Assembly: GCA_934295165.1 (NCBI GenBank)
Contig: CAKRAT010000019.1
Location: 1 to 33,701, forward strand
Source: an uncultured Dorea sp.
GTDB taxonomy: Bacteria > Bacillota > Clostridia > Lachnospirales > Lachnospiraceae
Reading direction: 5' to 3'
Length of the DNA: 33,701 bases
In this document: piece by piece, positions 11,155-21,200 of the stretch
Layout: every line of letters starts with the position of its first letter
How positions within the stretch are numbered: position 1 is the stretch's first letter
Translations under genes and position numbers: made by a program
The notes under the pieces: generated by a model
Told to the model about the DNA's origin: nothing
The model's database searches: none
What the model saw: only the letters and a program-made list of their open reading frames with translations

Positions 11155-11727
11155 TTATATTTCTATCTCAAAGAAATTCTCAAGTATCTTCCGTCCTTCC
11201 GGGGTCAGGATGGATTCCGGATGAAACTGGACTCCGTACACCGGATATGTCTTATGTTCGACCGCCATCACTTCTCCGTCTTCTGTCTGTGCGATCACCT
11301 TCAGTTCTTCCGAAAGGGTATCGCCTTTTAATGCCAGCGAATGATATCTGGCTGCTTTGATCTTTTTATTCATTCCGGCAAATATCCGGCTTTCCGTATC
11401 TAATTCTACTTCACTCTGTTTTCCATGCATCAATTCTTTCGCATGTGCGATCGTCCCTCCGTACACCTCACAGATTGCCTGATGTCCCAGGCAGACTCCC
11501 ATGATTGGGATCTCTCCTGCCAGTTCTTTTACAACCTTTTCGCAGACGCCTGCATCCTTTGGATAACCAGGTCCCGGAGATAATATAATGTGATCCGGAT
11601 AAAGTTCTCTGATCTCTTCCACCGTCATCGCATCATTACGGATGACCTTGATATCAGATCTTATACCTCCTGCCATCTGTACCAGGTTATACGAGAAACT
11701 ATCATAGTTATCAATCAACAAAATCAT
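11155..11727 (-). CDS. trpG: Anthranilate synthase glutamine amidotransferase subunit
   Basis: This 190-residue class I glutamine amidotransferase supplies ammonia to TrpE for anthranilate synthesis. It begins MILLIDNYDSFSYNLVQMAG. The catalytic triad is Cys79 (GVCLGHQAI), His169 and Glu171 (QFHPESILT), and the oxyanion segment SPGPGYPKDAG precedes them. Its ATG overlaps the trpE stop by one base (TAATG), so the two subunits are probably translated together. PabA is the close alternative, but its position between trpE and trpD argues for TrpG; dual use cannot be excluded. Confidence 0.96.
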   Translation of the reverse strand: MILLIDNYDSFSYNLVQMAGGIRSDIKVIRNDAMTVEEIRELYPDHIILSPGPGYPKDAGVCEKVVKELAGEIPIMGVCLGHQAICEVYGGTIAHAKELMHGKQSEVELDTESRIFAGMNKKIKAARYHSLALKGDTLSEELKVIAQTEDGEVMAVEHKTYPVYGVQFHPESILTPEGRKILENFFEIEI

Positions 11728-13190
11728 TACTCCAGCACCTCCTTTGCATTCTTCACTGCATTCATAACCGCCAGTGCCTTGTTCGCCGACTCTTCATATT
11801 CATTCTCCGGAATACTGTCTGCCACGATACCGCCTCCGGCCTGCACATATACTTTTCCGTCTTTCTTCACTGCCATGCGGATGGCAATGCAGGTATCCAT
11901 GTTACCGGTAAAATCAATGTACCCAAGGGCTCCTCCGTAGATGCCTCTCTGCTCCGTCTCCAGTTCTTCGATGATCTCGCATGCACGGATCTTCGGCGCA
12001 CCGGATAAGGTTCCCGCCGGAAGTACCGACTCGATCGCACTCAGTGCATCACAGTCTTCACGGATATCGCTTTCTACCTGCGAGCAGATATGCATGATCT
12101 TGGAATACTTGTGGATCATCATGTATTCTGTAACTTCTACCGAGCCGAATTTCGAAATTTTCCCAAGATCATTTCTTCCGAGATCTACCAGCATATTGTG
12201 TTCTGCAAGTTCCTTCTCATCAGCCAGAAGCTCTTCTTCCAGTGCCTTATCCTCTGCTTCTGTCTTGCCTCTTGGTCTCGATCCGGCTACCGGGAATGTC
12301 GTAAGTCTTCCGTCTTTTAATCTTACCAGCGTCTCCGGCGAGGTACTCATGATCTCTTCCCCGTCCATATTCATGTACACCATGTAGGGCGACGGGTTGG
12401 TCGTCCGAAGCACTCTGTATGGATTCATCAGGCTTCCTTCATATGGGCTTGTAAACTGTCTTGATATTACTGCCTGGAAAATGTCTCCGTCCACGATATA
12501 CTCTTTCGTCTTCTCTACGACCTTGCAATATTCTTCTTTGCTTACATTGCAAGTAAATTCCACCTTGTTTTTCGTATCTACTACCGGGATCTCCGGTGCT
12601 TCGCCATTACGGATCAGACTGATCATCTCCTGGATCTTTGCCGTTGCCTTTCCATAATTCTCCATCACATGATCCGTCTTCATGTTGACGATCACGCTGA
12701 TCTTCTGTTTCAGATGATCATAAGCAATTACCTTATCGAATAACATCAGGTCATAATCCGGGAAATCACCTTTCTTGATCTTCAGTACCGGTTCTGCATA
12801 TCCGATCATGGAATATGCAAAATATCCGACGAACCCTCCGGCAAATGGCGGGATTCCTTTGATCTTCGGTGCTTTCATGTCTTTTAAGATTTCCCGTATT
12901 ACATCCAGCGGTTTCTTTGTATGTTTTACTTCGCATCCTTCGTCTGTCTCGATCGTAACCTCATCTGAACTGCAAGTCACTCTCATAACCGGATCAAATC
13001 CCAGAAATGAATAGCGTCCCCATTTTTCTCCACCCTCTACACTTTCTAACAGATAGTATCTTTTGCTTACCGCTGCGATCTTACGAAGAAGTGTGATCGG
13101 TGTGATCACATCTGCATAAATCTCTTTGCACACCGGGATGATCTGATAAGCCGGTGCAAGTCTCATGATTTCTTCACATTCTGGATACAT
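11727..13190 (-). CDS. trpE: Anthranilate synthase component I
   Basis: This converts chorismate and ammonia to anthranilate, the committed step of the pathway. It has 487 residues and starts MYPECEEIMRLAPAYQIIPV, 10 bases after an AAAGGAGG site. The feedback-site motif LLES is at residues 47-50 (YYLLESVEGGEKWGRYSF), so inhibition by tryptophan is expected. The chorismate-binding domain shows DIFQAVISRQF, FPVAGSRPRGKT, DLGRNDLGKI, SVLPAGTLSGAPKIRA and GIYGGALGY, all characteristic. It is the first gene of the trp operon and lies about 105 bases after the T-box terminator. In that interval I see only a small CTGCC/GGCAG hairpin. Confidence 0.97.
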   Translation of the reverse strand: MYPECEEIMRLAPAYQIIPVCKEIYADVITPITLLRKIAAVSKRYYLLESVEGGEKWGRYSFLGFDPVMRVTCSSDEVTIETDEGCEVKHTKKPLDVIREILKDMKAPKIKGIPPFAGGFVGYFAYSMIGYAEPVLKIKKGDFPDYDLMLFDKVIAYDHLKQKISVIVNMKTDHVMENYGKATAKIQEMISLIRNGEAPEIPVVDTKNKVEFTCNVSKEEYCKVVEKTKEYIVDGDIFQAVISRQFTSPYEGSLMNPYRVLRTTNPSPYMVYMNMDGEEIMSTSPETLVRLKDGRLTTFPVAGSRPRGKTEAEDKALEEELLADEKELAEHNMLVDLGRNDLGKISKFGSVEVTEYMMIHKYSKIMHICSQVESDIREDCDALSAIESVLPAGTLSGAPKIRACEIIEELETEQRGIYGGALGYIDFTGNMDTCIAIRMAVKKDGKVYVQAGGGIVADSIPENEYEESANKALAVMNAVKNAKEVLE

Positions 13191-13295
13191 GGATATGATT
13201 CCTCCTTTAAGTCCTTATTGTCTTACTGTTTTGTGTATGGAAGTGCGGAATCTACAGGATCTGCCACCGGCAGTTCCTTTCGGATGCATGGCAAT

Positions 13296-13331
13296 AAAAA
13301 AAGCTTCTGCCCCTCTAAAGGGACAAAAGCT
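13296..13331 (-). terminator. T-box intrinsic terminator before trpE
   Basis: AGCTTTTGTCCCT (13319-13331) pairs with AGAGGGGCAGAAGCT (13302-13316), followed on the minus strand by a run of about seven U. It competes with the antiterminator made by the T-box sequence about 30 bases upstream. Confidence 0.9.
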
Positions 13332-13586
13332 AAATATCATTCATATTCTTAAACTTCTGCGGTACCACCCAATTTGTCAATTCATGACCACTCTCTTATG
13401 TACTATCATACACATCTCCTTGATAACGGGCGAGAAATCCCGTCAGCATCTACTCCCGTCAACCGGTTTCAAACTGCCCTCACAAGCCCATTCGGCAAAA
13501 ACTCTTACTGCTGCAATCCCACCACCTGCAGCTCTCTGGAAATAAATATTCTTACGTACTCCTCTTGTTCATCGGTTTTACTGCTT
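13296..13586 (-). ncRNA. T-box riboswitch with Trp (UGG) specifier
   Basis: The minus strand has the T-box sequence, with GGGUGGUACCGC inside 13359-13374. The UGGU bulge would pair with the tRNA acceptor end. Upstream, GAAUGGGC at 13486-13493 fits a specifier loop, with UGG at 13488-13490 preceded by GAA and followed by a purine. A terminator follows the T-box. Uncharged tRNA-Trp is therefore predicted to allow read-through into trpE. Only one T-box copy is present. The 5' boundary comes from the promoter. Confidence 0.93.
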
Positions 13587-13592
13587 TACCAC

Positions 13593-13621
13593 AGTATAGT
13601 AATGATTTTTTATTTTGTCAA
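13593..13621 (-). promoter_or_regulatory. Sigma-A promoter of the trp operon
   Basis: On the minus strand TTGACA (13616-13621), a 17-base spacer, and TATACT (13593-13598). Transcription would start near 13586, at the start of the T-box leader. The spacing and hexamers are close to consensus. The stretch 13622-13729 between it and the upstream gene has no clear terminator. Confidence 0.85.
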
Positions 13622-13729
13622 TACGTTTTTCATATCTTTTTTGTTTTCCTATCATTTTGGTCAGATAAATATCTCCGAATACAGACTTCCTGCAAATTGA
13701 ACAAAATACTTTCCTTCAATATGTATATT

Positions 13730-16045
13730 TTACAGCAGGTATCTGTAACGCAGCCAGAACCTCTTTACCTTTCCACTGTTCTTATATAAGCAGTTTTTCA
13801 GATTCTCTTCAAAGCACTTCAGTGTATGTTTTTCATAAGTTTTCAGTTCTATACCTCCAAAGAATGTCTTCTGGATCAGTTCCAGTGCTCTTCTGTATTC
13901 CATTTCCTCAATTCCCGGAAATTTCCTGCTGAACACTTCACTATAATGTTCCTTCTGCATATAATCCTGTGACAGCTTCTCACTTCCCAGCAGATACTGT
14001 ACATGCTCCATATGGCACGCCAGAAACTCTTTCTTCTTTTCTTTTTCTGTTCTGATCCGGATCCGTATAAAGCGTTGAAGTTCCAGAAGCAGATACACCA
14101 TGAATCCAAAATATAAAATTAATATCACAGCCGCCAGAATTCTTCCCGTCTGCAGATTCTGTTTTGTTTTTTCTTTCTGCTGTTTCTGATGTGTTCCACC
14201 CTTGCTCTGTGCATCTGCCCCGTTCTCTTTCTTCGAAGCATTTACCTGATAAGAAGGTTTTCCTTCTATTTTTTTATCACCATAAGATTCCACATACATA
14301 CCCGGAGTGGTTTCCACCGGCATCCATCCGATTCCTGCAATATATACCTCAGCCCACGCATGTGCATCCCCTGAGGTCAGTGTAATATTCTTTTCTTTCT
14401 GTGCCTTCATCTGTTCCGCCTGATCTGCAGACAGATGATACCCTTCTACATACCGTGCCGGGTAACCTGCTGCCCGGTAAGCCAGCACGGCCGCCGATGC
14501 ATAGTATGCAGCATTTCCTTTTTTATAATCATTCAGGAACCAGCTCACCAGATTTTTCCCTTCCGGAACCGCTTTTGGATGCTCCGTATAGGAAGCCGTC
14601 TGTCTCAGTATCATACGGATTCTCGTCGTGATATCACGGAAATTCTTTTCCTCAAGCAGTGTGCTCTGATCTTTATAAAAAAGTGTGTTCATCTCCTGCT
14701 TCTGCTTTTTAGACAAAGAAAGATAAGTGTCATTTACGAACGAGTGATATACTGCTTCCGCATCCAGATATGTCTGTTCTTTTTTGGAAGATGGTGCATC
14801 CATCCATTCTGCCGCGGTCAGACGCTCTGCACTCACAGTACCACTCACCATCTGGAAGCCATATGCAGACGCACCAAAAAATCTGTCCGACTCTATCTGC
14901 CAGTCTTTTTTATAGTCTGCAGTCTCATCTGTCCACTTCTCCGCTGTAATCGGAAGATACATATACTTGCGGTATGCCCCTGTATTTTTCACATCTACCT
15001 GCTCATAAACGTTTGTTTCATTCCGTGCATCTGCAGTCAGATCTGCATATTCCGCATATTGCAAAACTGGATGAAATCCCTGCTTTCCAAGCCACGACAC
15101 CATTCCTTCATACGCCCCCTGATAGTTTTCTTCAGGAACCGTCTCCCATGTATACTTATGATAATCTGCACCCACATAACCTCTCAGATAGAGTTCCTGC
15201 GGTGTATCCATCTGAATCTCCAGCGCGTCCTCTTCCTGATCAGAAATAAGTTCTGCAGCCTTCACCATATTTCCTTCCGGCAGGGTCTCTTTCCCATAAC
15301 GGAATTCTTCAAAACGGTCAATCACAGACCGTTTCCATCGTTCGATTGTTGTAACTTTCTGGTAGCCACTGGTCATAGCACTGACAAAAACCATAATAAT
15401 TCCAACTCCAAGAATTGTTACAAGTCCCCTTATTCCAATCCGTCTCTGTGGTGCCCCATAGAAAATGAACATTCCGAACACACTGACTGACATAAAAAAT
15501 ACCGGAACCCACATTGCAGACTGTCCGACCACGAATCCAAACCAGAGTGCCAGAAGCAACAGCAGTGCCGGTCCTGCCATATGACTTTTACGGAATTCTG
15601 CCTGAAGAAAAGATGCAAGCAGAAGTGCAAGCAGTGCCCATAATACGAAAGCGCCCGAAGCCGCCCCGCTGCCGGCAGCCAGTCTTCCCATCTCCGTTCC
15701 AAACCTGCTGTTCCACAGAACAATTCCCCTGTTCACCAGATCCAGGAATGCCGGTGCAATAAGGATCAGACATATAACAAAGATTGTGATTCCTGCAATA
15801 TACAGGATTTTTCGGATTCCCGCTAATCTTCCGTCCGTATATTCTGCAGACTGCCGCACAGCAATCACCAGAACTCCAATCACGCAGGCTTCTGCCAGAC
15901 ATCCCACGTTGTACATCAGATCCCTCAGTGCAAATAAGATTCCACTAAGGAAACATACCGCAAGTCCCGTCTCCAGCAAAAACTGCCATACATCTCTTCT
16001 TTTATCCCCTTTCTCTCCCAGAAAATATTCTTTTGTTTTTTTCAT
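13730..16045 (-). CDS. Membrane transglutaminase-like protein lacking the catalytic Cys
   Basis: This 771-residue protein has several membrane segments in the first 230 residues, a large outer region, one more membrane segment near residues 630-652, and a cytoplasmic tail of about 115 residues. That is the layout of TgpA-type transglutaminase-like proteins. The fold motif is clear: AAYYASAAVLAYRAAGYPAR (about 512-531), then YVEGY, then GDAHAWAEVY with His562, then GWMPVETTPG. In active members the first block reads like GYCxxFAS; here it is GNAAYYAS, so Ala512 replaces the nucleophile cysteine and no Cys is close by. The coding bases (agc/tgc at 14507-14512, read on the other strand) confirm GCT GCA. 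It is probably a non-catalytic or altered member. It is last in the kinase-LRR-MoxR-DUF58 operon, 22 bases after the DUF58 gene. Confidence 0.88.
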   Translation of the reverse strand: MKKTKEYFLGEKGDKRRDVWQFLLETGLAVCFLSGILFALRDLMYNVGCLAEACVIGVLVIAVRQSAEYTDGRLAGIRKILYIAGITIFVICLILIAPAFLDLVNRGIVLWNSRFGTEMGRLAAGSGAASGAFVLWALLALLLASFLQAEFRKSHMAGPALLLLLALWFGFVVGQSAMWVPVFFMSVSVFGMFIFYGAPQRRIGIRGLVTILGVGIIMVFVSAMTSGYQKVTTIERWKRSVIDRFEEFRYGKETLPEGNMVKAAELISDQEEDALEIQMDTPQELYLRGYVGADYHKYTWETVPEENYQGAYEGMVSWLGKQGFHPVLQYAEYADLTADARNETNVYEQVDVKNTGAYRKYMYLPITAEKWTDETADYKKDWQIESDRFFGASAYGFQMVSGTVSAERLTAAEWMDAPSSKKEQTYLDAEAVYHSFVNDTYLSLSKKQKQEMNTLFYKDQSTLLEEKNFRDITTRIRMILRQTASYTEHPKAVPEGKNLVSWFLNDYKKGNAAYYASAAVLAYRAAGYPARYVEGYHLSADQAEQMKAQKEKNITLTSGDAHAWAEVYIAGIGWMPVETTPGMYVESYGDKKIEGKPSYQVNASKKENGADAQSKGGTHQKQQKEKTKQNLQTGRILAAVILILYFGFMVYLLLELQRFIRIRIRTEKEKKKEFLACHMEHVQYLLGSEKLSQDYMQKEHYSEVFSRKFPGIEEMEYRRALELIQKTFFGGIELKTYEKHTLKCFEENLKNCLYKNSGKVKRFWLRYRYLL

Positions 16046-16067
16046 ATTCTGTTCCTTTTTTCCTGTT

Positions 16068-17240
16068 CTAGATCACAATATTCTGTACTCTGTCAGCGCA
16101 ATAGCCTGCCTCTACCGGAATAACCGAATACCCTTGTGCATCTACATATTCACCATTCTTCTCTGTTCCGACACGAATCACTGTCAGATCCACATCTCTT
16201 GCAAGCTGCCTTGCGGATTCTTCATCATATTCCGACGTAATATAAATGATCTTGGTATATTCGTTCTTCAGATTCTCCCGCAGTATCTGATAAGCCGCAT
16301 CCGTCTCTGCTCTGCCATCCAATGGCTGGCAGAGCAGGTTAAACACCATCTGTTCGTGTGTCCCCTGTGAATAAACCGGGATATTTATATACTCTCCGGC
16401 ACAGAACCTTCCCACATTATGTTCCAGATTGATCTGCAGCAGGCTTTCGCTCAGAGATACGGTAATGGCAAGTACCGCATTATTTCTCAAATTCTCAATC
16501 TTCTGCCCGTACATTTCTTTTCCGATATCGCACAAGATCAATGTACTGTAATCCGCCGGATAACCGAATTCACGAACGATCAGCCTGTCCAGTTTCGTAG
16601 AAAGCTTCCAGTGGATACTCTTCTGTGAATCTCCTTCTACATACTCACGAAGTTCTGCTACTTCACTGACATCCTGCCCCGTCTTCATCTGATCATACAT
16701 TTCACCGGAATTTCTCGTCTCCGGTCTTCTTTCCAATTGTGGATTCATCTGCATTTCTGCCGGATATACAAGGACTTCCATCTCCTGCGTCCTGTTGTGT
16801 TTCCAACGGAAAAGTCCCAGAAGATCATAATATTCGATTTTCTCGATAAATACCCTGACATTCCCGCAGTCTTCCATCTTCATCCGATAGGCATATTCCA
16901 TCCTTTTCTTTTCTGCCGGCTGCAATGCAATCACAAAATGTTCCTCTTCTCCGTATAACAGATTGGATACACGCACGTAGACTTTCACCGGTCCAAGCGG
17001 CATCCGGCTGCGTCTTTCTATTACAATTTCAAGCGGCACCTTTTTTCCTACTCTGCACCCTGATCTTATCCGGTACTCCTCTTCCGCTCCCTGCATTGCC
17101 CGTTTCTGTATCACAAGCGTCAGTACTGGCACAACAATCATCCCACACAAGAATACCAGCGGTTCTCTTTGATTCGCCATAATGTACATGAGCATTCCCA
17201 TAACCAGAACGACCATATACCAGATTCTATGTTTTTTCAT
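16068..17240 (-). CDS. DUF58 family membrane protein
   Basis: This 390-residue protein has two hydrophobic segments at the N terminus (about residues 7-22 and 26-45) and then a region of beta strands. It also has the DUF58 signature VAELREYVEGDSQKSIHWKL followed by STKLDRLIVREF (about residues 205-235). The C-terminal half resembles a von Willebrand A fold (STLILCDIGKEMYG). DUF58 proteins are nearly always encoded beside MoxR ATPases and are thought to be their partners; the biochemical role is not established. The gene lies 8 bases after moxR and 22 bases before the transglutaminase-like gene, consistent with one functional unit. Confidence 0.93.
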   Translation of the reverse strand: MKKHRIWYMVVLVMGMLMYIMANQREPLVFLCGMIVVPVLTLVIQKRAMQGAEEEYRIRSGCRVGKKVPLEIVIERRSRMPLGPVKVYVRVSNLLYGEEEHFVIALQPAEKKRMEYAYRMKMEDCGNVRVFIEKIEYYDLLGLFRWKHNRTQEMEVLVYPAEMQMNPQLERRPETRNSGEMYDQMKTGQDVSEVAELREYVEGDSQKSIHWKLSTKLDRLIVREFGYPADYSTLILCDIGKEMYGQKIENLRNNAVLAITVSLSESLLQINLEHNVGRFCAGEYINIPVYSQGTHEQMVFNLLCQPLDGRAETDAAYQILRENLKNEYTKIIYITSEYDEESARQLARDVDLTVIRVGTEKNGEYVDAQGYSVIPVEAGYCADRVQNIVI

Positions 17241-17248
17241 ATGTCTGT

Positions 17249-18190
17249 CTACTTTCTCCCAAAGGTCGGCGCTTTCACATGTCTGAGGATCTTCCGCAGC
17301 ACATCCTCCGCTGTAACCCCTTCAATCTTTGCCTGAGGTTTCATAACCAGACGATGTGCACATACATCGGTAAATACTGCCTGCACATCTTCCGGAATTA
17401 CATAATCTCTTTCTTTTAATACTGCCCTTGCCTTGACAAGCTGTGCTACTGCCTGTACTCCCCGCGGGCTGACCCCTAGTTCTACCATCGGTGATTTTCT
17501 CGTCTCTGCACAGAGATCTGTAATATAATACAGAATATCATCCGTAATCCTCACAGAATACAGATACCCCTGGATCTCTTTGACATCATCTCTCGTCATC
17601 ATCGGGCGGACATAATCCAGATCACCAATACCATGACGGTTCTTTAATATCTCTACCTGACTGTCTCTTCCCGGGTAACCGATGCTCAGACGTACCATAA
17701 AGCGGTCCAGCTGTGACTCCGGAAGTGCCTGTGTTCCCGCAGAACCATAATGGTTCTGCGTCGCAATACAGATAAATGGCTTTGGAAGTATATGTGTTAC
17801 ACCATCCACCGTTACACTTCCTTCTTCCATAACCTCCAGAAGTGCTGCCTGCGTCTTCGGTGAGGTTCGGTTGATCTCGTCGCCCAGAAGCAGATGGCAG
17901 TCTGCCGCTCCCGGTTTGTATTCGAATTCATCGGTATTTCTGTTATAGACATTGAATCCGGTAATGTCTGAGGGCATGGTATCCGGTGTAAACTGTACAC
18001 GCTTATAATCCAGTCCCAGCGCCTTGGAAAATCCAAGTGCCAGTGTTGTCTTTCCAACTCCCGGTGCATCCTCCAGAAGAACGTGTCCCCCGGCATATAT
18101 CGTCATCAGTACTTTCTCTATGATATCATCCTTTCCAATGAACACTTTCTTTATCTCACGGATTACCTGTTCCGATTGTTCTATTATCAT
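17249..18190 (-). CDS. MoxR family AAA+ ATPase
   Basis: This 313-residue cytoplasmic ATPase is of the MoxR class, a group linked to maturation of secreted or membrane protein complexes. Walker A is DAPGVGKTTLA (residues 41-51) and Walker B is LLLGDEINR (residues 100-108). The segments following Walker B (SPKTQAALLEVMEEGSVTVDG) and FICIATQNHYGSAGTQALPE (sensor 1) are typical MoxR, as is PRGVQAVAQLVKARAVLKER near the C terminus. The start follows an AAGGAGA site. It begins 14 bases after the giant LRR gene and ends 8 bases before the DUF58 gene, so it is translated within the five-gene operon. The specific client is unknown. Confidence 0.95.
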   Translation of the reverse strand: MIIEQSEQVIREIKKVFIGKDDIIEKVLMTIYAGGHVLLEDAPGVGKTTLALGFSKALGLDYKRVQFTPDTMPSDITGFNVYNRNTDEFEYKPGAADCHLLLGDEINRTSPKTQAALLEVMEEGSVTVDGVTHILPKPFICIATQNHYGSAGTQALPESQLDRFMVRLSIGYPGRDSQVEILKNRHGIGDLDYVRPMMTRDDVKEIQGYLYSVRITDDILYYITDLCAETRKSPMVELGVSPRGVQAVAQLVKARAVLKERDYVIPEDVQAVFTDVCAHRLVMKPQAKIEGVTAEDVLRKILRHVKAPTFGRK

Positions 18191-18204
18191 AATTCTTCTC
18201 CTTG

Positions 18205-21200
18205 TTATCTCCGCACTGACGGCTCTTCCTGTACAATCATCTGCGTGTCTGCGGTTGTATCTGTTTTTCCATTTACTGTTCCATTTTCAGTAGTTTCATC
18301 TCCGGCACTTCCTCCGCTTTCATTTTCGGTGCTTCCGTTTTCACTTCCACTGCCTTCTTTTTCCGCTCTCTGAAGCGGATGTCTGTCTTTCGCACCGTCT
18401 GTCAGGGAATCCAACATCTGATAGACATCCTCTTCTTTCATCACTTTCTTCAGTAATTCAAAATATCCCAGATAGACCGAATCATCCGCTTTCTGGCTGT
18501 CCGGCACAAGCAGCCGGAATCCATCTGCCATTGTTGCAAGCCGGAATGCCCCGGTCTGAACCAGTGCTGTTCCGTTCAGCGTCAGTGTATTCATTGATTT
18601 GCAGAAGTCAAACGCTCCTTCGCCGATCTTTGTAACCGTCTGTGATAACACTGAATCACCAAGGCTTATACAACCGGCAAATGCCCCGTCACCGATTTCT
18701 TCCAGATTCGTATATTTGGCAAGATTCCAGTTGCTTGCTGACACCAGAGAACTGCATCCGGCATAAGCACCCTCACCAATCCGTTTCAGACCGGTGAATG
18801 CTGCTGCAGTTCCCCCTGTACGGATCAGTTTTGTACAATTCTTAAAGCAGTCTTTCGGATATTCCTGAAGACCGCCATAAACGCTGACCGTCGTAACATT
18901 ATCACAGTCCATGAAACAGCCTTCACCAAGCTGCTGCACATTTACCGGAATAGATGGTCCTTTCAGCGAATCGCAATTCCGGAATGCATACTTTCCAATT
19001 GCTGTCAGACCTGTATACTTACTTGTCAATAGTGCTGTCAGCGAGCTGCAGTCTTCAAACACAGAATCTTCTATCTCCGTAAGCTCCGTCTGGAACTGGA
19101 CCGTAACACCTAGCGAAGGCAGATTCGTACAACCGGCAAAAGATTCTTCTCCAAGTGTATCAACTACTGCACGTATCGTTACTGCCGCAACCTTTTTCAA
19201 ACCAGTACAGTTTTTAAACGCCCGTGTTCCAATCCGGTCTATATGTTTTTCACCCGAGTATCCCAGATAGACCGCTTCCAGCGAAGTACAGTTCATAAAT
19301 GTCTCTGCACCCCACCCGGTGATATTGCCATACAAAGCAACTCCCTGAAGTCCCGTACAACCTTTAAAACACCGGTCTCCAAGGCTGACTGTTGTATTCT
19401 GAGGCAGTGTCACGCTTTCCAGTCCCGTACAGCCGGCAAATGCATCTTCCTCAATACGGATCGTATCATCCGGAAGTACATAAGTTCCCTTAATATCTTT
19501 CGAAGCTTCTTTTATGATACGCCCCTCATCCGTAATCTCATACAGCACGCCTCTTACAATTTCTTTTGTACGGTCAATCTTTCCGATTACATTTTCCATT
19601 GTACCATCTCCATAAAGGGAATCTATCGTATTCTTCCATTTCTCTACGAACTGATCCTCTTCACCGTCTTTTACCCATATATGAAGATAGCCCGGAAGTG
19701 TCTCTCCGAATACATTCTCTCCCAGTTCCGGTACTGTCTCTCCATTCACTTCCATGATGGAAAGTGCATCGCACCCGGCGAAACACTGATCCGGCACTTT
19801 CTTCAATGTCTCCGGCAGCCTCACCGTTGCCAGTGTTCCACAATTGCGGAATGTCTCCGCACCCATCTGTGTCAGCGCACTCATCTCACTGAGATCCATC
19901 TTCTCCAACTGCAGACATTCACTAAATGCCTGTACTCCAATGACTTTCAGGCTCTTCTTCTGCTGTTCGGAAAATGTCACATTTTTTAACATTCTGCATC
20001 CATAGAAGCAGTATCTGCTGATTCCCGTCACCGTTCCGTTCATCTCTACCGTTGTCAGTCCCGTACAGTTCTCAAAGCATTCTTCTCCGATACTGCCAAG
20101 GCTTTCCGGAAGAACAAGACTTGTAATCTTCTGACATCCATAAAAGCTCTGATCTCCAAGACTTACAACATCTGTCATTGTGTCCAGGCTGCCAAGCGAC
20201 CGGCAGTCATAGAATGCCCGGTCTCCAATCTTCATAATATGTGAAAAATCTGCCGTTTCCAGACTGATATCTCCCTGACACAGGGAATTCGGAACTTCTG
20301 TAACGGACTTCGGAAATTTCAACAGCATTAAGGAAGTACAGTCTTTGAATGCGCCTGCTCCTATTTTCTGCAGGCTTACACAATTCTCAAGGTCAGCCCT
20401 CTCTACACCCGTACAACCTTCAAAGCAATATGCCCCAATGGTTTCCAGGGAACTTCCTTCTTTCAGATAGACATTCGTAACATCGGTGCATCCCTGAAAT
20501 GCCCGGTCCGCAAAATGATTCGTATTTTCATCCGCCTCGACAGTTCCTTTATAATCCGTTGACACATTGAGAATTGTCTGCATCCCATCGGACGTTAGTC
20601 CATACAGGACACCCTTCCCTCTTAGTTCAAAGCTCTGATAAGTTTCTCCTGCACGGAGTACTTCTGTGTTTTCTGTGATTCCATATTCTGTACAGCTGCC
20701 GGATAACAAATCTGTTCCCCCACATGCAACCGTCTCCAGATGATCTGCAGCGGTAAAAGCTCCCGCTTCTATCGTCTGCACGGATTTTGGCAGATACACA
20801 ATTTCCAGTTCACCACAATCAGAAAATGCATCTTTTGCTATGGAGATCGTGCCCTCTTTCACTTTACAGAATGTCTTCGAAGATTCAAACAACTTCATCA
20901 GACGGTATCCGGTTCTTCCTCCTTCTGTCACCTTGCGGTATCTTGCACCGTCTTCACAGAAAACCGTATCATCCGCCTTTTTCAGAAGTGTTGCTGCTGT
21001 CCCGCTGCCATACACAGGATCCAGAATTTCTTTCCATGCATTCGTATAAGAATCATAATATTCTTCATCTGCCTGGATACAGATATCCGGAACTTCTGCC
21101 CCATCCTCCGGTCTTCCGAACACATACGCATCAACCGAAGTATTTCTGCCTTTCAATGTAATCATTTCCACAACATCCGGCAGTCTCAGACTTCCTTCCT

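Noticed and set aside
13200..13295. Possible trp leader peptide between the T-box terminator and trpE
   Set aside because: The only small frame there (starting MHPKG) has no Trp codon and no ribosome site; control is fully explained by the T-box.
14435..15490. Plus-strand open frame of 351 codons opposite the transglutaminase-like gene
   Set aside because: Its composition (many Ile, Cys, His, Phe, Arg) is typical of an antisense shadow, it has no recognisable domain, and the minus-strand frame has a clear fold and operon context.
19243..19989. Plus-strand open frame of 248 codons opposite the LRR gene
   Set aside because: Same shadow composition; it only mirrors the repeated codons of the LRR array.
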